From an uncultured Chitinophagaceae bacterium (GTDB lineage: Bacteria; Bacteroidota; Bacteroidia; Chitinophagales; Chitinophagaceae): a stretch of DNA of 64,000 bases. Location: NCBI GenBank assembly GCA_937958995.1, contig CALGAP010000011.1, positions 62,001-126,000 of the forward strand. The letters run 5' to 3'. The translations under genes were made by a program, and so were the position numbers. Below, piece by piece: positions 49,674 through 59,299 of the stretch. The notes under the pieces were generated by a model. It was not told where the DNA came from and did no database searches. It saw nothing but the letters and a program-made list of their open reading frames with translations. Within the stretch, counting starts at the first letter, position 1. Every line of letters starts with the position of its first letter.

Positions 49674-52106
49674 ATGAGAAAATTTGTCTTCCTGTTCTTT
49701 TTAATCCCGGCCATTCCAGCTTTTGCCCAGCAAAATCAAAGCACACTTACCATCGAAAAAATTATGCGCGATCCCAAATGGATCGGCAGCTCGCCCTCCA
49801 ATCCCTACTGGAGCGCCGACAGTAAGTATTTGCTGTTTAGCTGGAACCCCGATAACCAGGTATCGGATTCTGTTTACTTCATTACTCCCACCAACCTCAC
49901 TCCGCAAAAAACCACGCACGAATTCCGCGAAAAAATACTTCGCGAAAATTCAATCCGCTACAATGCTAAAAGAACGCATTACGTATATGCAGAACGTGGC
50001 GATATCTATTTGGTGGAAGTAAAGACTGGTCAGAAAAAGCGTATTACACAGACGGTGGACCAGGAATCGAACCCGCAGTTTTCTTTCAACGACACCAGGA
50101 TTGTGTATAACCGCGGCAACAATCTATATAGCTGGGACCTGGCTACCGGTGTCACTGCGCAGCTCGCTAATTTTTCAGGAAGTAGCTCCACCTCATCCGG
50201 TACTGGCGGCGGTTCGCGATTTGGAGGCGGTGGCGGTGGCGCCAGCCGTAGCGCTGAAGCCGGCAATGTGCAGGAAAAATGGCTGAAGCAAGATGCTTTG
50301 AGAAATTCAGAGATATTGCAACAACGCCGCGAAATGCGCGAATTGAGAGATTCGATGCGCAAACTGGTTCCCGCCGACAAACCCCTGATGCGCACGCTCA
50401 GCACGGCAGGCGGCACTTTGTTTGGCACGTCCGTCAGCAGCGACGGTCGTTTTGTTGCTTATCGTGTTTCGCATAGCGCCAGCGGTGGCAAATCCACCAT
50501 TGTACCCAACTACGTAACAGAAAGCGGTTTTACCGAAAATATTCCGGCCCGTACCAAAGTGGGCTCGGGTGTCAGCCGGCAGGAAGTATATATCTACGAT
50601 CGTGAAAAGGATACCGCCTGGCAAATCAAACTCGACTCCATCGAAGGTATACGCGACCTTCCCGATTATGTGAAAGATTATCCGTCACAAAAAAACAAGA
50701 AACCCGAGGTGCGCACCGTGCAGATGCAAACACCGCAATGGTCGCCGGCAGGAAATTATGCCGTAATTGATATGCGCGCCACCGATAATAAAGACCGCTG
50801 GCTGTTGCTGTTTGATGGAAACACGGGTAAAGTGACCCTGCTCGACCGCCAGCGCGACGAAGCCTGGATTGCAGGCCCGGGTATACAGGGTTTTGGCGGA
50901 AACAATACCGGCTGGGTTGATAACAACACGTTCTGGTATCAAAGCGAATTGACAGGTTACTCGCACCTGTACACTGTAAATGTGATCACCAAAGAAAAGA
51001 AAGCGCTTACCTCGGGCAAGTATGAAGTGCAGTCAGCAGAGCTGAGCAAGGATAAGAAATATTTTTACATCACCACCAATGAAGTTCATCCCGGCGAAAA
51101 ACATTTCTACCGGTTACCCGTAACCGGAGGTAAGGCCGAAAAGATCACCAGCATGACGGGCGCCAACCAGGTCACCATGTCGCCCGATGAAAAATGGATT
51201 GCCATTCTATATTCTTACAGCAACAAGCCCTGGGAACTGTATTTGCAGGAAAATAAACCCGGCGGAAAAATTCACCAGGTCACCAACCTGGCGCAGAGTG
51301 ATGAATTTAAATCCTATGCCTGGCGCGATCCTGAAGTGATCACCATCAAGGCGCGCGACGGCGCCGATATATATGCTCGTTTATATAAGCCCGCCAACCC
51401 CCACCCCACCAAACCAGCGGTGATATTTGTGCACGGCGCGGGTTACCTGCAGAACGCCCACAAATGGTGGAGCAGCTATTTCCGCGAGTATATGTTCCAC
51501 AATTTACTGGTGGATAATGGCTATACCGTGCTCGACATTGACTACCGGGGCAGCGCGGGTTATGGCCGCGACTGGCGCACGGGCATCTATCGCTGGATGG
51601 GTGGCAAAGACCTCGACGATCACGTGGATGCCGCCCGATACCTCGTGTCGCAACACGGTATCGATCCCAAACGCATCGGCATTTATGGCGGCTCTTATGG
51701 TGGTTTTATTACGCTGATGGCCATGTTTACCCAACCCGATGTCTTTGCCGCCGGCGCTGCCCTGCGCCCGGTTACCGACTGGGCCCATTATAACCACGGC
51801 TATACCTCCAACATATTGAACGAACCGTTCAACGACAGCCTGGCCTATGCCCGCAGTTCACCCATCAATTTTGCCAGCGGGCTGAAAGGACACCTCCTCA
51901 TCTGTCATGGTATGGTGGATGTGAATGTTCACTTCCAGGATGCCGTGCGCCTCACCCAGCGCTTAATCGAATTAGGTAAAGACAATTGGGAACTCGCCGT
52001 CTATCCCCTCGAAGACCACGGCTTTGTAGAACCCAGCAGCTGGACAGACGAATACAAAAGGATATATAAGCTGTTTGAGACGGTGCTGAAACAGCAGGCG
52101 CATTAG
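49674..52106 (+). CDS. S9 family prolyl oligopeptidase / dipeptidyl peptidase
   Basis: 810 residues. The signal peptide MRKFVFLFFLIPAIPAFAQ exports it. The beta-propeller (about 35-520) has PD40-type repeats and a Gly/Ser-rich insertion at about 165-200 (SSSTSSGTGGGSRFGGGGGG). The alpha/beta-hydrolase domain starts near 555. The catalytic Ser is in IGIYGGSYGGFITLM, Asp in CHGMVDVNVHFQDAV and His in PLEDHGFVEP. Such enzymes cleave short peptides, often after Pro. Start is the ATG at 49674, 21 nt after mgtE, so the two may be cotranscribed. Confidence 0.95.
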   Translation: MRKFVFLFFLIPAIPAFAQQNQSTLTIEKIMRDPKWIGSSPSNPYWSADSKYLLFSWNPDNQVSDSVYFITPTNLTPQKTTHEFREKILRENSIRYNAKRTHYVYAERGDIYLVEVKTGQKKRITQTVDQESNPQFSFNDTRIVYNRGNNLYSWDLATGVTAQLANFSGSSSTSSGTGGGSRFGGGGGGASRSAEAGNVQEKWLKQDALRNSEILQQRREMRELRDSMRKLVPADKPLMRTLSTAGGTLFGTSVSSDGRFVAYRVSHSASGGKSTIVPNYVTESGFTENIPARTKVGSGVSRQEVYIYDREKDTAWQIKLDSIEGIRDLPDYVKDYPSQKNKKPEVRTVQMQTPQWSPAGNYAVIDMRATDNKDRWLLLFDGNTGKVTLLDRQRDEAWIAGPGIQGFGGNNTGWVDNNTFWYQSELTGYSHLYTVNVITKEKKALTSGKYEVQSAELSKDKKYFYITTNEVHPGEKHFYRLPVTGGKAEKITSMTGANQVTMSPDEKWIAILYSYSNKPWELYLQENKPGGKIHQVTNLAQSDEFKSYAWRDPEVITIKARDGADIYARLYKPANPHPTKPAVIFVHGAGYLQNAHKWWSSYFREYMFHNLLVDNGYTVLDIDYRGSAGYGRDWRTGIYRWMGGKDLDDHVDAARYLVSQHGIDPKRIGIYGGSYGGFITLMAMFTQPDVFAAGAALRPVTDWAHYNHGYTSNILNEPFNDSLAYARSSPINFASGLKGHLLICHGMVDVNVHFQDAVRLTQRLIELGKDNWELAVYPLEDHGFVEPSSWTDEYKRIYKLFETVLKQQAH

Positions 52107-52130
52107 ACGCTTTGGAGAAGAATAAATGTG

Positions 52131-52232
52131 GCTGGAGGTTCTGGTTTGGGGTTCGGGGTTCCGAAATTCGGTCTGCGATGGCAAAGCGCGGCAGCAACCT
52201 GACACGCCAAACCCCCAACCCGACCCCAATTG
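52131..52232. repeat. Dispersed intergenic element, copy 3 (inverted orientation)
   Basis: GCGCGGCAGC at 52186-52195 is the reverse complement of the core in copies 1 and 2. It is flanked by GGTTTGGGGTTCGGGGTT on one side and CCAAACCCCCAACCCGACCCC on the other, which pair as inverted arms. It separates the S9 peptidase gene from glmS. Confidence 0.55.
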
Positions 52233-52301
52233 CCTAAATCTTCATAATATTGCGTTTGGATTTGCGTTTTTCTGCGGCCTAACCTTTTAAAATAAATATT
52301 C

Positions 52302-54137
52302 ATGTGCGGAATTGTTGCATATACTGGACATAAGGAAGCTTATCCTGTCATATTGAAAGGCCTGAAACGACTGGAGTACCGGGGCTACGACAGCGCGGGC
52401 GTTGCCCTGCTCAACAACTCACTGAAGGTATATAAGAAAAAGGGCAAGGTGGCCGATCTCGAAGAAGCACTGGTAGGCAAAGATCTGCACGCCTATACCG
52501 GCATTGGCCATACCCGCTGGGCCACTCATGGCGAACCCAGCGACCGCAACGCGCACCCGCACGTCTCCTCCGATGGCAAGCTGGCCATGATCCATAACGG
52601 CATCATCGAAAACTATACACAGCTGAAAAATGAATTGCTCAGGAAAGGATACACTTTCACGAGCGATACAGATACCGAAGTACTGCTGAAATTCATAGAA
52701 GACATTCACAAAAACAATAATGGCGGCCTGGAAGAAGCCGTGCGCATGGCCCTGAAAAGAGTGGTGGGCGCCTATGTGATCATCCTCATCGACCAGGACA
52801 ATCCCGACACGCTGATAGCAGCCCGCAAAGGCAGTCCCCTGGTAATTGGTATTGGAAATAATGAACATTTCCTGGCATCCGATGCCTCACCCATTATTGA
52901 ATACACCAAGAAGGTGGTGTATGTAAACGACTATGAACTGGCCATCGTTCGCCCGGGAGAACTGACATTGAAAAACCTGGGCAACGAAAAAATCACGCCC
53001 TATGTGCAGAAGCTTGACCTGGAACTGGCAGCCATCGAAAAAGGCGGCTATGACCATTTCATGCTGAAAGAAATTTTTGAACAACCCAACACCGTTTTCG
53101 ACTGCCTGCGCGGCCGCCTGGATGCCACCAATGGCACCATCACCATGGCCGGCGTGGAAAACAATATAGAGCAGTTGAAAAATGCGCAGCGCATCATGAT
53201 TGTGGCCTGCGGCACCAGCTGGCACGCAGGTCTGGTGGCGGAATACGTCATCGAAGAACTATGCCGCATACCCGTGGAGGTGGAATACGCTTCTGAATTC
53301 CGTTACCGCAATCCCATCGTGAACAAAGGTGATGTGATCATTGCTATTTCGCAAAGTGGCGAAACGGCCGATACGCTCGTGGCCATTGAAAGAGCCAAAG
53401 AACAGGGCGCTTTGATACTTGGAGTGGTAAACGTGGTGGGGTCTTCCATAGCACGCATTTCGCACGCCGGCGCCTATACACACGCGGGCCCGGAGATTGG
53501 CGTGGCCAGCACAAAAGCATTTACCGCACAACTTACCGTGCTCACACTGATAGCCTTGAAGATTGCACAGGAAAAGGGCACCATCGATACCAAACGATTC
53601 ATGCACCTGCTGAACGAACTGCATGAGATACCGGACAAAATTTCGGTGCTGCTCGATGCGAGTGAGCATATCAAAAAACTGGCGGATAAATACAAAGATG
53701 CCCGCGACTTCCTGTACCTTGGGCGTGGTTACAATTTCCCGGTAGCGCTGGAAGGCGCCCTGAAACTGAAAGAGATTTCCTATATACATGCAGAAGGCTA
53801 CCCGGCAGCTGAAATGAAACACGGACCCATAGCACTGGTTGATGAATCGCTGCCCGTAGTATTTGTGGCCACCAAAGATTCGTACCACGAGAAAATCGTC
53901 AGCAATATCCAGGAAATAAAAGCCCGCAAAGGAAAAGTGATTGCAGTAGTGACCGAGGGCGATGATATTATCACCAAAATGGCCGACGACGTAGTCACCG
54001 TGCCGGCAGCCGACGAACTGGTAGCGCCCATCCTGTCCGTAATACCCTTACAATTACTGGCCTATTACATCGGCGTTGCCAAAGGATTGGATGTTGACAA
54101 ACCCAGGAACCTCGCCAAGAGCGTAACGGTGGAGTAA
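52302..54137 (+). CDS. glmS: Glutamine-fructose-6-phosphate aminotransferase (isomerizing)
   Basis: 611 residues. It makes glucosamine 6-phosphate for peptidoglycan and lipid A. The N-terminal Ntn amidotransferase domain starts MCGIVAYTG with Cys2 as nucleophile and has LEYRGYDSAGVAL, GIGHTRWATHGEPSDRNAHPH and IHNGIIENY. Two SIS domains follow (IMIVACGTSWHAGLVAEYVIEEL, ISQSGETADTLVAI, LGRGYNFPVALEGALKLKEISYIHAEGYPAAEMKHGPIALV). It ends DKPRNLAKSVTVE. No glmS ribozyme is seen upstream. The next gene starts 37 nt later. Confidence 0.98.
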   Translation: MCGIVAYTGHKEAYPVILKGLKRLEYRGYDSAGVALLNNSLKVYKKKGKVADLEEALVGKDLHAYTGIGHTRWATHGEPSDRNAHPHVSSDGKLAMIHNGIIENYTQLKNELLRKGYTFTSDTDTEVLLKFIEDIHKNNNGGLEEAVRMALKRVVGAYVIILIDQDNPDTLIAARKGSPLVIGIGNNEHFLASDASPIIEYTKKVVYVNDYELAIVRPGELTLKNLGNEKITPYVQKLDLELAAIEKGGYDHFMLKEIFEQPNTVFDCLRGRLDATNGTITMAGVENNIEQLKNAQRIMIVACGTSWHAGLVAEYVIEELCRIPVEVEYASEFRYRNPIVNKGDVIIAISQSGETADTLVAIERAKEQGALILGVVNVVGSSIARISHAGAYTHAGPEIGVASTKAFTAQLTVLTLIALKIAQEKGTIDTKRFMHLLNELHEIPDKISVLLDASEHIKKLADKYKDARDFLYLGRGYNFPVALEGALKLKEISYIHAEGYPAAEMKHGPIALVDESLPVVFVATKDSYHEKIVSNIQEIKARKGKVIAVVTEGDDIITKMADDVVTVPAADELVAPILSVIPLQLLAYYIGVAKGLDVDKPRNLAKSVTVE

Positions 54138-54174
54138 CACGTAACTCCTAACCCGAAACTCGAAACTATTCAGC

Positions 54175-56406
54175 ATGAACCTGATCAAACGCAGCCCGCT
54201 CAACAGCCTGGGCTATAATTTCATACCGGCAGAATACCTTCCTAAGGGAAAAGATGAATACTACCTGCGCAACCAGCAAAACAAAAACGGTATTCAATAC
54301 CGACAGTTGACTGCTTATGAAATTGAAGCGCTGGTACGCAACCGCAACACCTCCGACGACTGGAATAAGATCCTGGTATCGGACAAGTTCAATCCCGAAC
54401 TGGTGCAGGATTGTAAATTTTTTGGTCTTGTGCGTATCGGCAAACTCGAATCTTACTACCTCGAATTTCATAACCTTCGCCGTCCCGTGGGTCTCTACAA
54501 CAGCACCATCATCAGTTGCGACCTGGGCGACAATGTAGTGGTGGATAATGTGAACTATATCTCGCATTATATCATTGGCAATGATGTGATGCTGGTTAAC
54601 ATCAACGAAATTGACGCCACCGATCACGCGAAATTTGGCAACGGCATTTTGAAAGAGGGCGAACCCGAAAACATACGCATATGGCTTGAAGTATGCAATG
54701 AAAATGGTGGCCGCAGCATCATACCGTTTGATGGCATGCTGCCGGGCGATGCCTGGCTTTGGGCGCATTTCAGGGAAGATGATTTGTTGCTGGAGAAATT
54801 CAAAGAATTTACTGCCCGAAAATTTGACGCACGCCGCGGATACTATGGCTATATCGGCGATCGTACGGTGATCAAAAACTGTCGCATCATTAAGGATGTG
54901 TATATCGGCAGCGATGCCTACCTGAAAGGCGCCAACAAGATCAAGAACGTTACTATTAATTCTTCTGCCGAAGCCAAAACACAAATCGGCGAAGGATGTG
55001 AGCTGGTGAATGGTATTGTAGGCTATGGTTGCAGAATTTTCTATGGCGTAAAAGCCGTTCGCTTTGTGCTGGCGTCCAACTCGCAACTAAAATATGGCGC
55101 CAGGCTAATCAATAGTTACCTCGGTGATAACTCCACCATCTCCTGTTGCGAGGTATTGAACTCACTCATATTCCCTGCGCACGAGCAGCACCATAACAAT
55201 TCATTCCTTTGCGCTGCCTTGCTGATGGGTCAAAGTAATATGGCCGCCGGTGCTACCATCGGCAGCAATCATAATTCGCGCAGCCCGGATGGCGAAATCG
55301 TTGCTGGTCGCGGCTTCTGGCCGGGTCTCTGCGTAAGCCTGAAACACAATTCGAGGTTTGCTTCATTCGCAATTCTGGCTAAGGGAGACTATCCCAATGA
55401 ACTGGATATTCCCCTGCCCTTCTCGCTCATCAGTCACGATACCGCGAATGACCAGCTGATTGTGATGCCCGCTTATTGGTTTATGTACAATATGTATGCG
55501 CTGGCGCGCAATTCATGGAAATACACCGACAGGGATAAGCGAGTGAACAAAACGCAGCTGATCGAGTTCAACTTCCTGGCGCCCGACACCGCCAATGAAA
55601 TACTGCGCGCGCTCGGTCTTTTGAAAAAATTCACCGGCCGCGCCTGGCTTAATCGCGAAGGCAATCACAAAAAAATCACCGAAGAAGAACTGATCTCCAT
55701 CGGCGGCAGCCTGCTGGAGAAAAAAGATCCTATAGTAGATGAGCTCACCATCCTGGCACAAGGATTTGAAAACAGCGATCGCCCGGTGAAGATTGTGAAA
55801 GTATCGCAGGCATATCATATCTATAAAGAGTTGTTGATTCAATATGCCGTAGAACAACTGATGGAGCATATCCGCCGTCATCGCATCGGTTCTCTCGAAA
55901 AACTGATAGATAGCCTGCCCCCGCGGCTCACGATCGCCAGCTGGGTGAATGTGGGTGGACAACTGATCTTGCGCAGCGAGCTTGAGAAACAACTCAGGCT
56001 GATACGTTCGGGCCGCGTAAAAAGCTGGGATGATATGCATGGGTTCTATGCAGAGCAGGCAAAAAATTATCCTGCCGACAAACTCGCCAATGCACTTGCC
56101 ATTCTGAAAGAAGTATTTGGCATCAACATAAAAAGAATTTCCCCCGCATCTCTCAAACAACTTCTGCAGCACAGCATTTCTATCCGCGAATGGATGGTAA
56201 AAGGCATCCGGGATTCGCGCGCCAAGGACTACGAAAATCCCTTCCGCAAGATGGTATACCAAAGCGATACCGAAATGGAAAAAGTGATCGGCAAGCTGAG
56301 CGAAAATTCATTTATCAAACAAGAACAAAACGCATTGAAGAAGTACAAAAATGAAGTGGCGGAGGTGATAAAGAAGCTGAAGCTGGACAAGAAAGCAGTG
56401 GTTTGA
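54175..56406 (+). CDS. DUF4954 family protein with left-handed beta-helix region
   Basis: 743 residues, typical length for this Bacteroidota family. No signal peptide. Residues about 80-360 contain hexapeptide-like turns of a beta-helix (NSTIISCDLGDNVVVDNVNYISHYIIGNDVMLVNI; GDRTVIKNCRIIKDVYIGSDAYLKG; GARLINSYLGDNSTISCCEVLNSLIFP), as in acyl- and nucleotidyl-transferases. The C-terminal 300 residues are helical. From memory, related proteins are annotated DUF4954 or as sugar-nucleotidyltransferase-like. A glmS neighbour is compatible with a role in amino-sugar or envelope sugar metabolism, which is only a guess. Confidence 0.85.
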   Translation: MNLIKRSPLNSLGYNFIPAEYLPKGKDEYYLRNQQNKNGIQYRQLTAYEIEALVRNRNTSDDWNKILVSDKFNPELVQDCKFFGLVRIGKLESYYLEFHNLRRPVGLYNSTIISCDLGDNVVVDNVNYISHYIIGNDVMLVNINEIDATDHAKFGNGILKEGEPENIRIWLEVCNENGGRSIIPFDGMLPGDAWLWAHFREDDLLLEKFKEFTARKFDARRGYYGYIGDRTVIKNCRIIKDVYIGSDAYLKGANKIKNVTINSSAEAKTQIGEGCELVNGIVGYGCRIFYGVKAVRFVLASNSQLKYGARLINSYLGDNSTISCCEVLNSLIFPAHEQHHNNSFLCAALLMGQSNMAAGATIGSNHNSRSPDGEIVAGRGFWPGLCVSLKHNSRFASFAILAKGDYPNELDIPLPFSLISHDTANDQLIVMPAYWFMYNMYALARNSWKYTDRDKRVNKTQLIEFNFLAPDTANEILRALGLLKKFTGRAWLNREGNHKKITEEELISIGGSLLEKKDPIVDELTILAQGFENSDRPVKIVKVSQAYHIYKELLIQYAVEQLMEHIRRHRIGSLEKLIDSLPPRLTIASWVNVGGQLILRSELEKQLRLIRSGRVKSWDDMHGFYAEQAKNYPADKLANALAILKEVFGINIKRISPASLKQLLQHSISIREWMVKGIRDSRAKDYENPFRKMVYQSDTEMEKVIGKLSENSFIKQEQNALKKYKNEVAEVIKKLKLDKKAVV

Positions 56407-56457
56407 AAGAAGAACTAACAATCAATGGGTCAATTGTAAACTGACTTTGCCCAAATA

Positions 56458-57051
56458 TTATTTCTTCTTCCCTATTATCCCCGCGAGTCCTATGCTATGA
56501 AAAAAATGATAACTCGTCGTATTCTCAATTACGGGTATCCTGTATTGTGAGTTAACCATCAGGAATGCTTCGTCGAAAAGATTCAGCTGCAGGCCAACAC
56601 CGGCGGGAATATAAGCGCCCCAGTAACCTTTAAATTTGGAAACGCCAACGCCTAACTGTACATAAGGAGAAACCCAGTATTTGTTGGTAAACATTTTACC
56701 ACGAATGGAGGCGTCCAGCTCAAGCAGCAACCCGTTTTCGGCTAAATTACCGCCTTTCTCTTTGGGATAGTCGAGAAATGAACCACCGAACATGGCGCTG
56801 AAATCGAATGTGGGAGTAAGTCCTTTGACATAGTTCAAAGCCAGGCCGGGCGCCATTTCTTTGATCTTTCCAAATTCCTTTTTGCTAATTGCAGACGAAA
56901 GCGACGTCGTGCGAATGACACGCGCAGAATGAAAATCAGCGAAGAAAAAATGAACTCCGAAAGTGGGGCTTTGAACTTCGCTATCATCCTGGGAGAAGCC
57001 GATGAATGGCAGCAAGCAAACTGCCGCGATCAGGCCAACTATTTTCTGCAT
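56458..57051 (-). CDS. Small outer-membrane beta-barrel protein
   Basis: 197 residues. A signal peptide (MQKIVGLIAAVCLLPFIGFSQ) leads to amphipathic strands with aromatic girdles: FGVHFFFADFHSARV, LALNYVKGLTPTFDFSAMFGGSFL, GLLLELDASIRGKMF, WVSPYVQLGVGVSKF and FLMVNSQYRIPV. It ends SIGLAGIIGKKK rather than with the usual final Phe. The PorT-like class of 8-strand barrels is the closest match. It follows the RlpA-like gene by 62 nt on the same strand. Confidence 0.8.
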   Translation of the reverse strand: MQKIVGLIAAVCLLPFIGFSQDDSEVQSPTFGVHFFFADFHSARVIRTTSLSSAISKKEFGKIKEMAPGLALNYVKGLTPTFDFSAMFGGSFLDYPKEKGGNLAENGLLLELDASIRGKMFTNKYWVSPYVQLGVGVSKFKGYWGAYIPAGVGLQLNLFDEAFLMVNSQYRIPVIENTTSYHFFHSIGLAGIIGKKK

Positions 57052-57113
57052 AAGCCAAGTAGTTTAGAAAACGTACCGGGCAAAAATAGCCGTAAGGTTT
57101 TAAACAAGAAAAA

Positions 57114-57554
57114 TTATTTATTTACCTGATCTTCCACCCAATCTTCCGGGGCTTCAGTGCCCAGGTATTCTACCTTTACCCTTACCAATCCCCGTTTGAT
57201 AAACTGCAATTCTTCAGCGGCCCGGCGACTTAAATCAATTAAACGGGTGTTGAGGTGGTGCATGCGGTCAATAATGCGTACAACGATGCTTTTCTTAGTG
57301 TGGATGTTGGTAACTCTAACCCAGCAGTTAAGCGGGAATTTGTTGCTGGCGGCCGTCATTTTCTTTTGTGTGAAGATCTCTCCGTTGGCGGTGGTGCGGC
57401 CTTCGAATTTGTCGTGGTAATAACTGGCTACACCATATTGAATAGCAGGCACTTTCTTATACTTGTTCAACCTGATGCTATCCGTGACAGCCTGCGCTGA
57501 TACGCTCAAAGCCAGGCCTTTGCAGGCAAGCAAACAGTAAAGAAATTTTTTCAT
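57114..57554 (-). CDS. RlpA-like double-psi beta-barrel protein
   Basis: 146 residues. Signal peptide MKKFLYCLLACKGLALSVSAQA is followed by a single DPBB domain: YGVASYYHDKFEGRTTANGEIF, MTAASNKFPLNCWVRVTNIHTKKSIVVRIIDRMHHLNTRLIDLSRRAAEEL. RlpA proteins are septal lytic transglycosylases acting on denuded glycan. The family segment I recall as VRINDRGPF reads VRIIDRMHHL here, and the SPOR domain is absent. Start lies 11 nt after the L,D-transpeptidase gene, so the two form an operon. Confidence 0.87.
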   Translation of the reverse strand: MKKFLYCLLACKGLALSVSAQAVTDSIRLNKYKKVPAIQYGVASYYHDKFEGRTTANGEIFTQKKMTAASNKFPLNCWVRVTNIHTKKSIVVRIIDRMHHLNTRLIDLSRRAAEELQFIKRGLVRVKVEYLGTEAPEDWVEDQVNK

Positions 57555-57565
57555 GGACAGGAATT

Positions 57566-59251
57566 TTAGAGCATGGCCTTATCTGCAAAATACCTTTCGC
57601 GCAAGATCTTGTCTTCGCCATATATATCTTCATGAAATAGCAGTCGCCCCTCTTTTGCTTCCACGCTGAAATACCTAAGGTAAATGGGTACGCGCGGAAA
57701 CCCACTTACCACATGTTTCTCCTGCCTTCGTATCCAGTTGCGCAAAGTATCGGGATGATAGCGGATAGTATCGTCGCGCACCAAAAAATTGGCCAGTTTC
57801 TGAAAATCCTTTACCCGCACACATCCATGACTCAATGCCCTGTTGTTCTGATTAAACAACCAGCGGGCATTGGTATCGTGCAAATAAACGGCATACTTGT
57901 TCGGAAAATTGAATTTTAAAACGCCCAGCGAGTTATCGTCGCCCTGGCGCTGTTTCAAAAGATACGGAAAATTTTTCTTACTCAACTTCTTCCAGTTGAT
58001 GCTATCTGGATGAATGATGCTATCGGTTCTCGGATCCACCACCATCAGGTTTTGTTTGGCCAGGTACTCCGTGCTTTTCTGTATCTGCGGCAACATTTCC
58101 TTGAAAATAATGCTGTAAGGCACAGTCCATTGAGGATAGGTGATGAAATTCGAAATCTGTGAATTCAACAATGGCGTCCTCGTTTTGGGCGCACCCACTA
58201 TCACACGCGATTCCATAACCAGCGTATCGGCATCAATCACCTGTAGTTTATAAGCCGGCAGGTTTACCAGCACATAAGTCTGCGGCATGGTATCGGGCAG
58301 CAGGCGATAGCGGCTGAGTGTAACCGCCACGCGCTTGAATTTTTCCCAGTCAGTAAAATTCAGGGCATTGATGGTATTGATATTGGGCCTTCCCGTTTCT
58401 TTCAGTCCCTTCATTCGCTGATAAGTCTTGATGGCTTCCCTCCATCCGTCGGGCCCAAGACTATCTGTTGGCGACAGCACGATATCTTCTTCGAATAACC
58501 TTCTCTGTAAGGCGGAATACAACGCGACGGAATCGCTGTTGGGGTATTGCACGAAAGTGTAGCGGCGGAATGGTCCTACTGAATCGAGAAACTGTTTCAA
58601 CGCCGCCTTTAGCGCCACGTAATTGCTGTTGGTAGGCTCAAGTGTCTGCAATAAACCGCGCAGGTTGAGTGTAAATTTCAACTGGTCAACCACGCTGGTA
58701 TAAAACTCCGCCGGCAGCACGGTATCTTTTCGCAGCGTGACGCTGTCGTAATCAAAATGTCCCTGCTTCAGGTGTTTGCATAGCTGTACCAGGGCATCGG
58801 TCAGCATCAGATCCGCCCGCGACCACAGGGCGGCATCACGCTGTGCATTGGTGTCGCTGGCGATTATCTGTCGCATGCCGGTAAGCGCGCGGTAATGATA
58901 ATCGCCGGGGAAAAGACCATATTCTTTTGAATGCTCGATGAATTTGTAAAGAGAGTCGCCGAGGGGCGCCCATTTTTCGTTACGGCTCCAGAGCGGACTG
59001 TAGTTATTGCGGGAATAAATGATGTTTACGATGGAGTCTTTTGCCAGTACTACAGAATCATTGATCCTGCCCTTATTGCTCAGAAGGTACTCGAGGGCGC
59101 TTTTGATATTGCGGCTTACCCGCACTTCAAATTGTTCGGGCATATTCACAATATCCACTTCCTTAGGCTTTTCAGTGGATTGGCAGGCCGCAACAAACAA
59201 TGCAACTGAGAGGCAAAGGCAGCACAGGCCCGGGTTGAATTTGTTAGACAT
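57566..59251 (-). CDS. L,D-transpeptidase of the YcbB type
   Basis: 561 residues from the ATG at 59251 (MSNKFNPGLCCLCLSVALF); the frame is open to 59290. The lipobox VAACQS lies at the end of the signal peptide. A helical and peptidoglycan-binding-like region (about 270-330, SLGPDGWREAIKTYQRMKGLKETG) precedes the YkuD domain (about 350-490), with VYLHDTNARWLF and the catalytic ALSHGCVRVKD. It forms 3-3 peptidoglycan cross-links. The divergent M15 dipeptidase gene begins 49 nt away. Confidence 0.94.
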   Translation of the reverse strand: MSNKFNPGLCCLCLSVALFVAACQSTEKPKEVDIVNMPEQFEVRVSRNIKSALEYLLSNKGRINDSVVLAKDSIVNIIYSRNNYSPLWSRNEKWAPLGDSLYKFIEHSKEYGLFPGDYHYRALTGMRQIIASDTNAQRDAALWSRADLMLTDALVQLCKHLKQGHFDYDSVTLRKDTVLPAEFYTSVVDQLKFTLNLRGLLQTLEPTNSNYVALKAALKQFLDSVGPFRRYTFVQYPNSDSVALYSALQRRLFEEDIVLSPTDSLGPDGWREAIKTYQRMKGLKETGRPNINTINALNFTDWEKFKRVAVTLSRYRLLPDTMPQTYVLVNLPAYKLQVIDADTLVMESRVIVGAPKTRTPLLNSQISNFITYPQWTVPYSIIFKEMLPQIQKSTEYLAKQNLMVVDPRTDSIIHPDSINWKKLSKKNFPYLLKQRQGDDNSLGVLKFNFPNKYAVYLHDTNARWLFNQNNRALSHGCVRVKDFQKLANFLVRDDTIRYHPDTLRNWIRRQEKHVVSGFPRVPIYLRYFSVEAKEGRLLFHEDIYGEDKILRERYFADKAML

Positions 59252-59299
59252 AGAAATTTGTACCTTCAAACAGATGTATTTAACGATCAACTCGTTGCA

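Noticed and set aside
52233..52301. glmS ribozyme
   Set aside because: The 5' region of about 70 nt is too short, and no ribozyme core is recognisable.
53259..53888. 209-codon frame antisense to glmS
   Set aside because: Overlaps conserved glmS codons; no protein features.
54166..55086. 306-codon open frame antisense to the DUF4954 gene
   Set aside because: Composition is that of an antisense shadow and no motif or promoter supports it; the + strand protein is secure.
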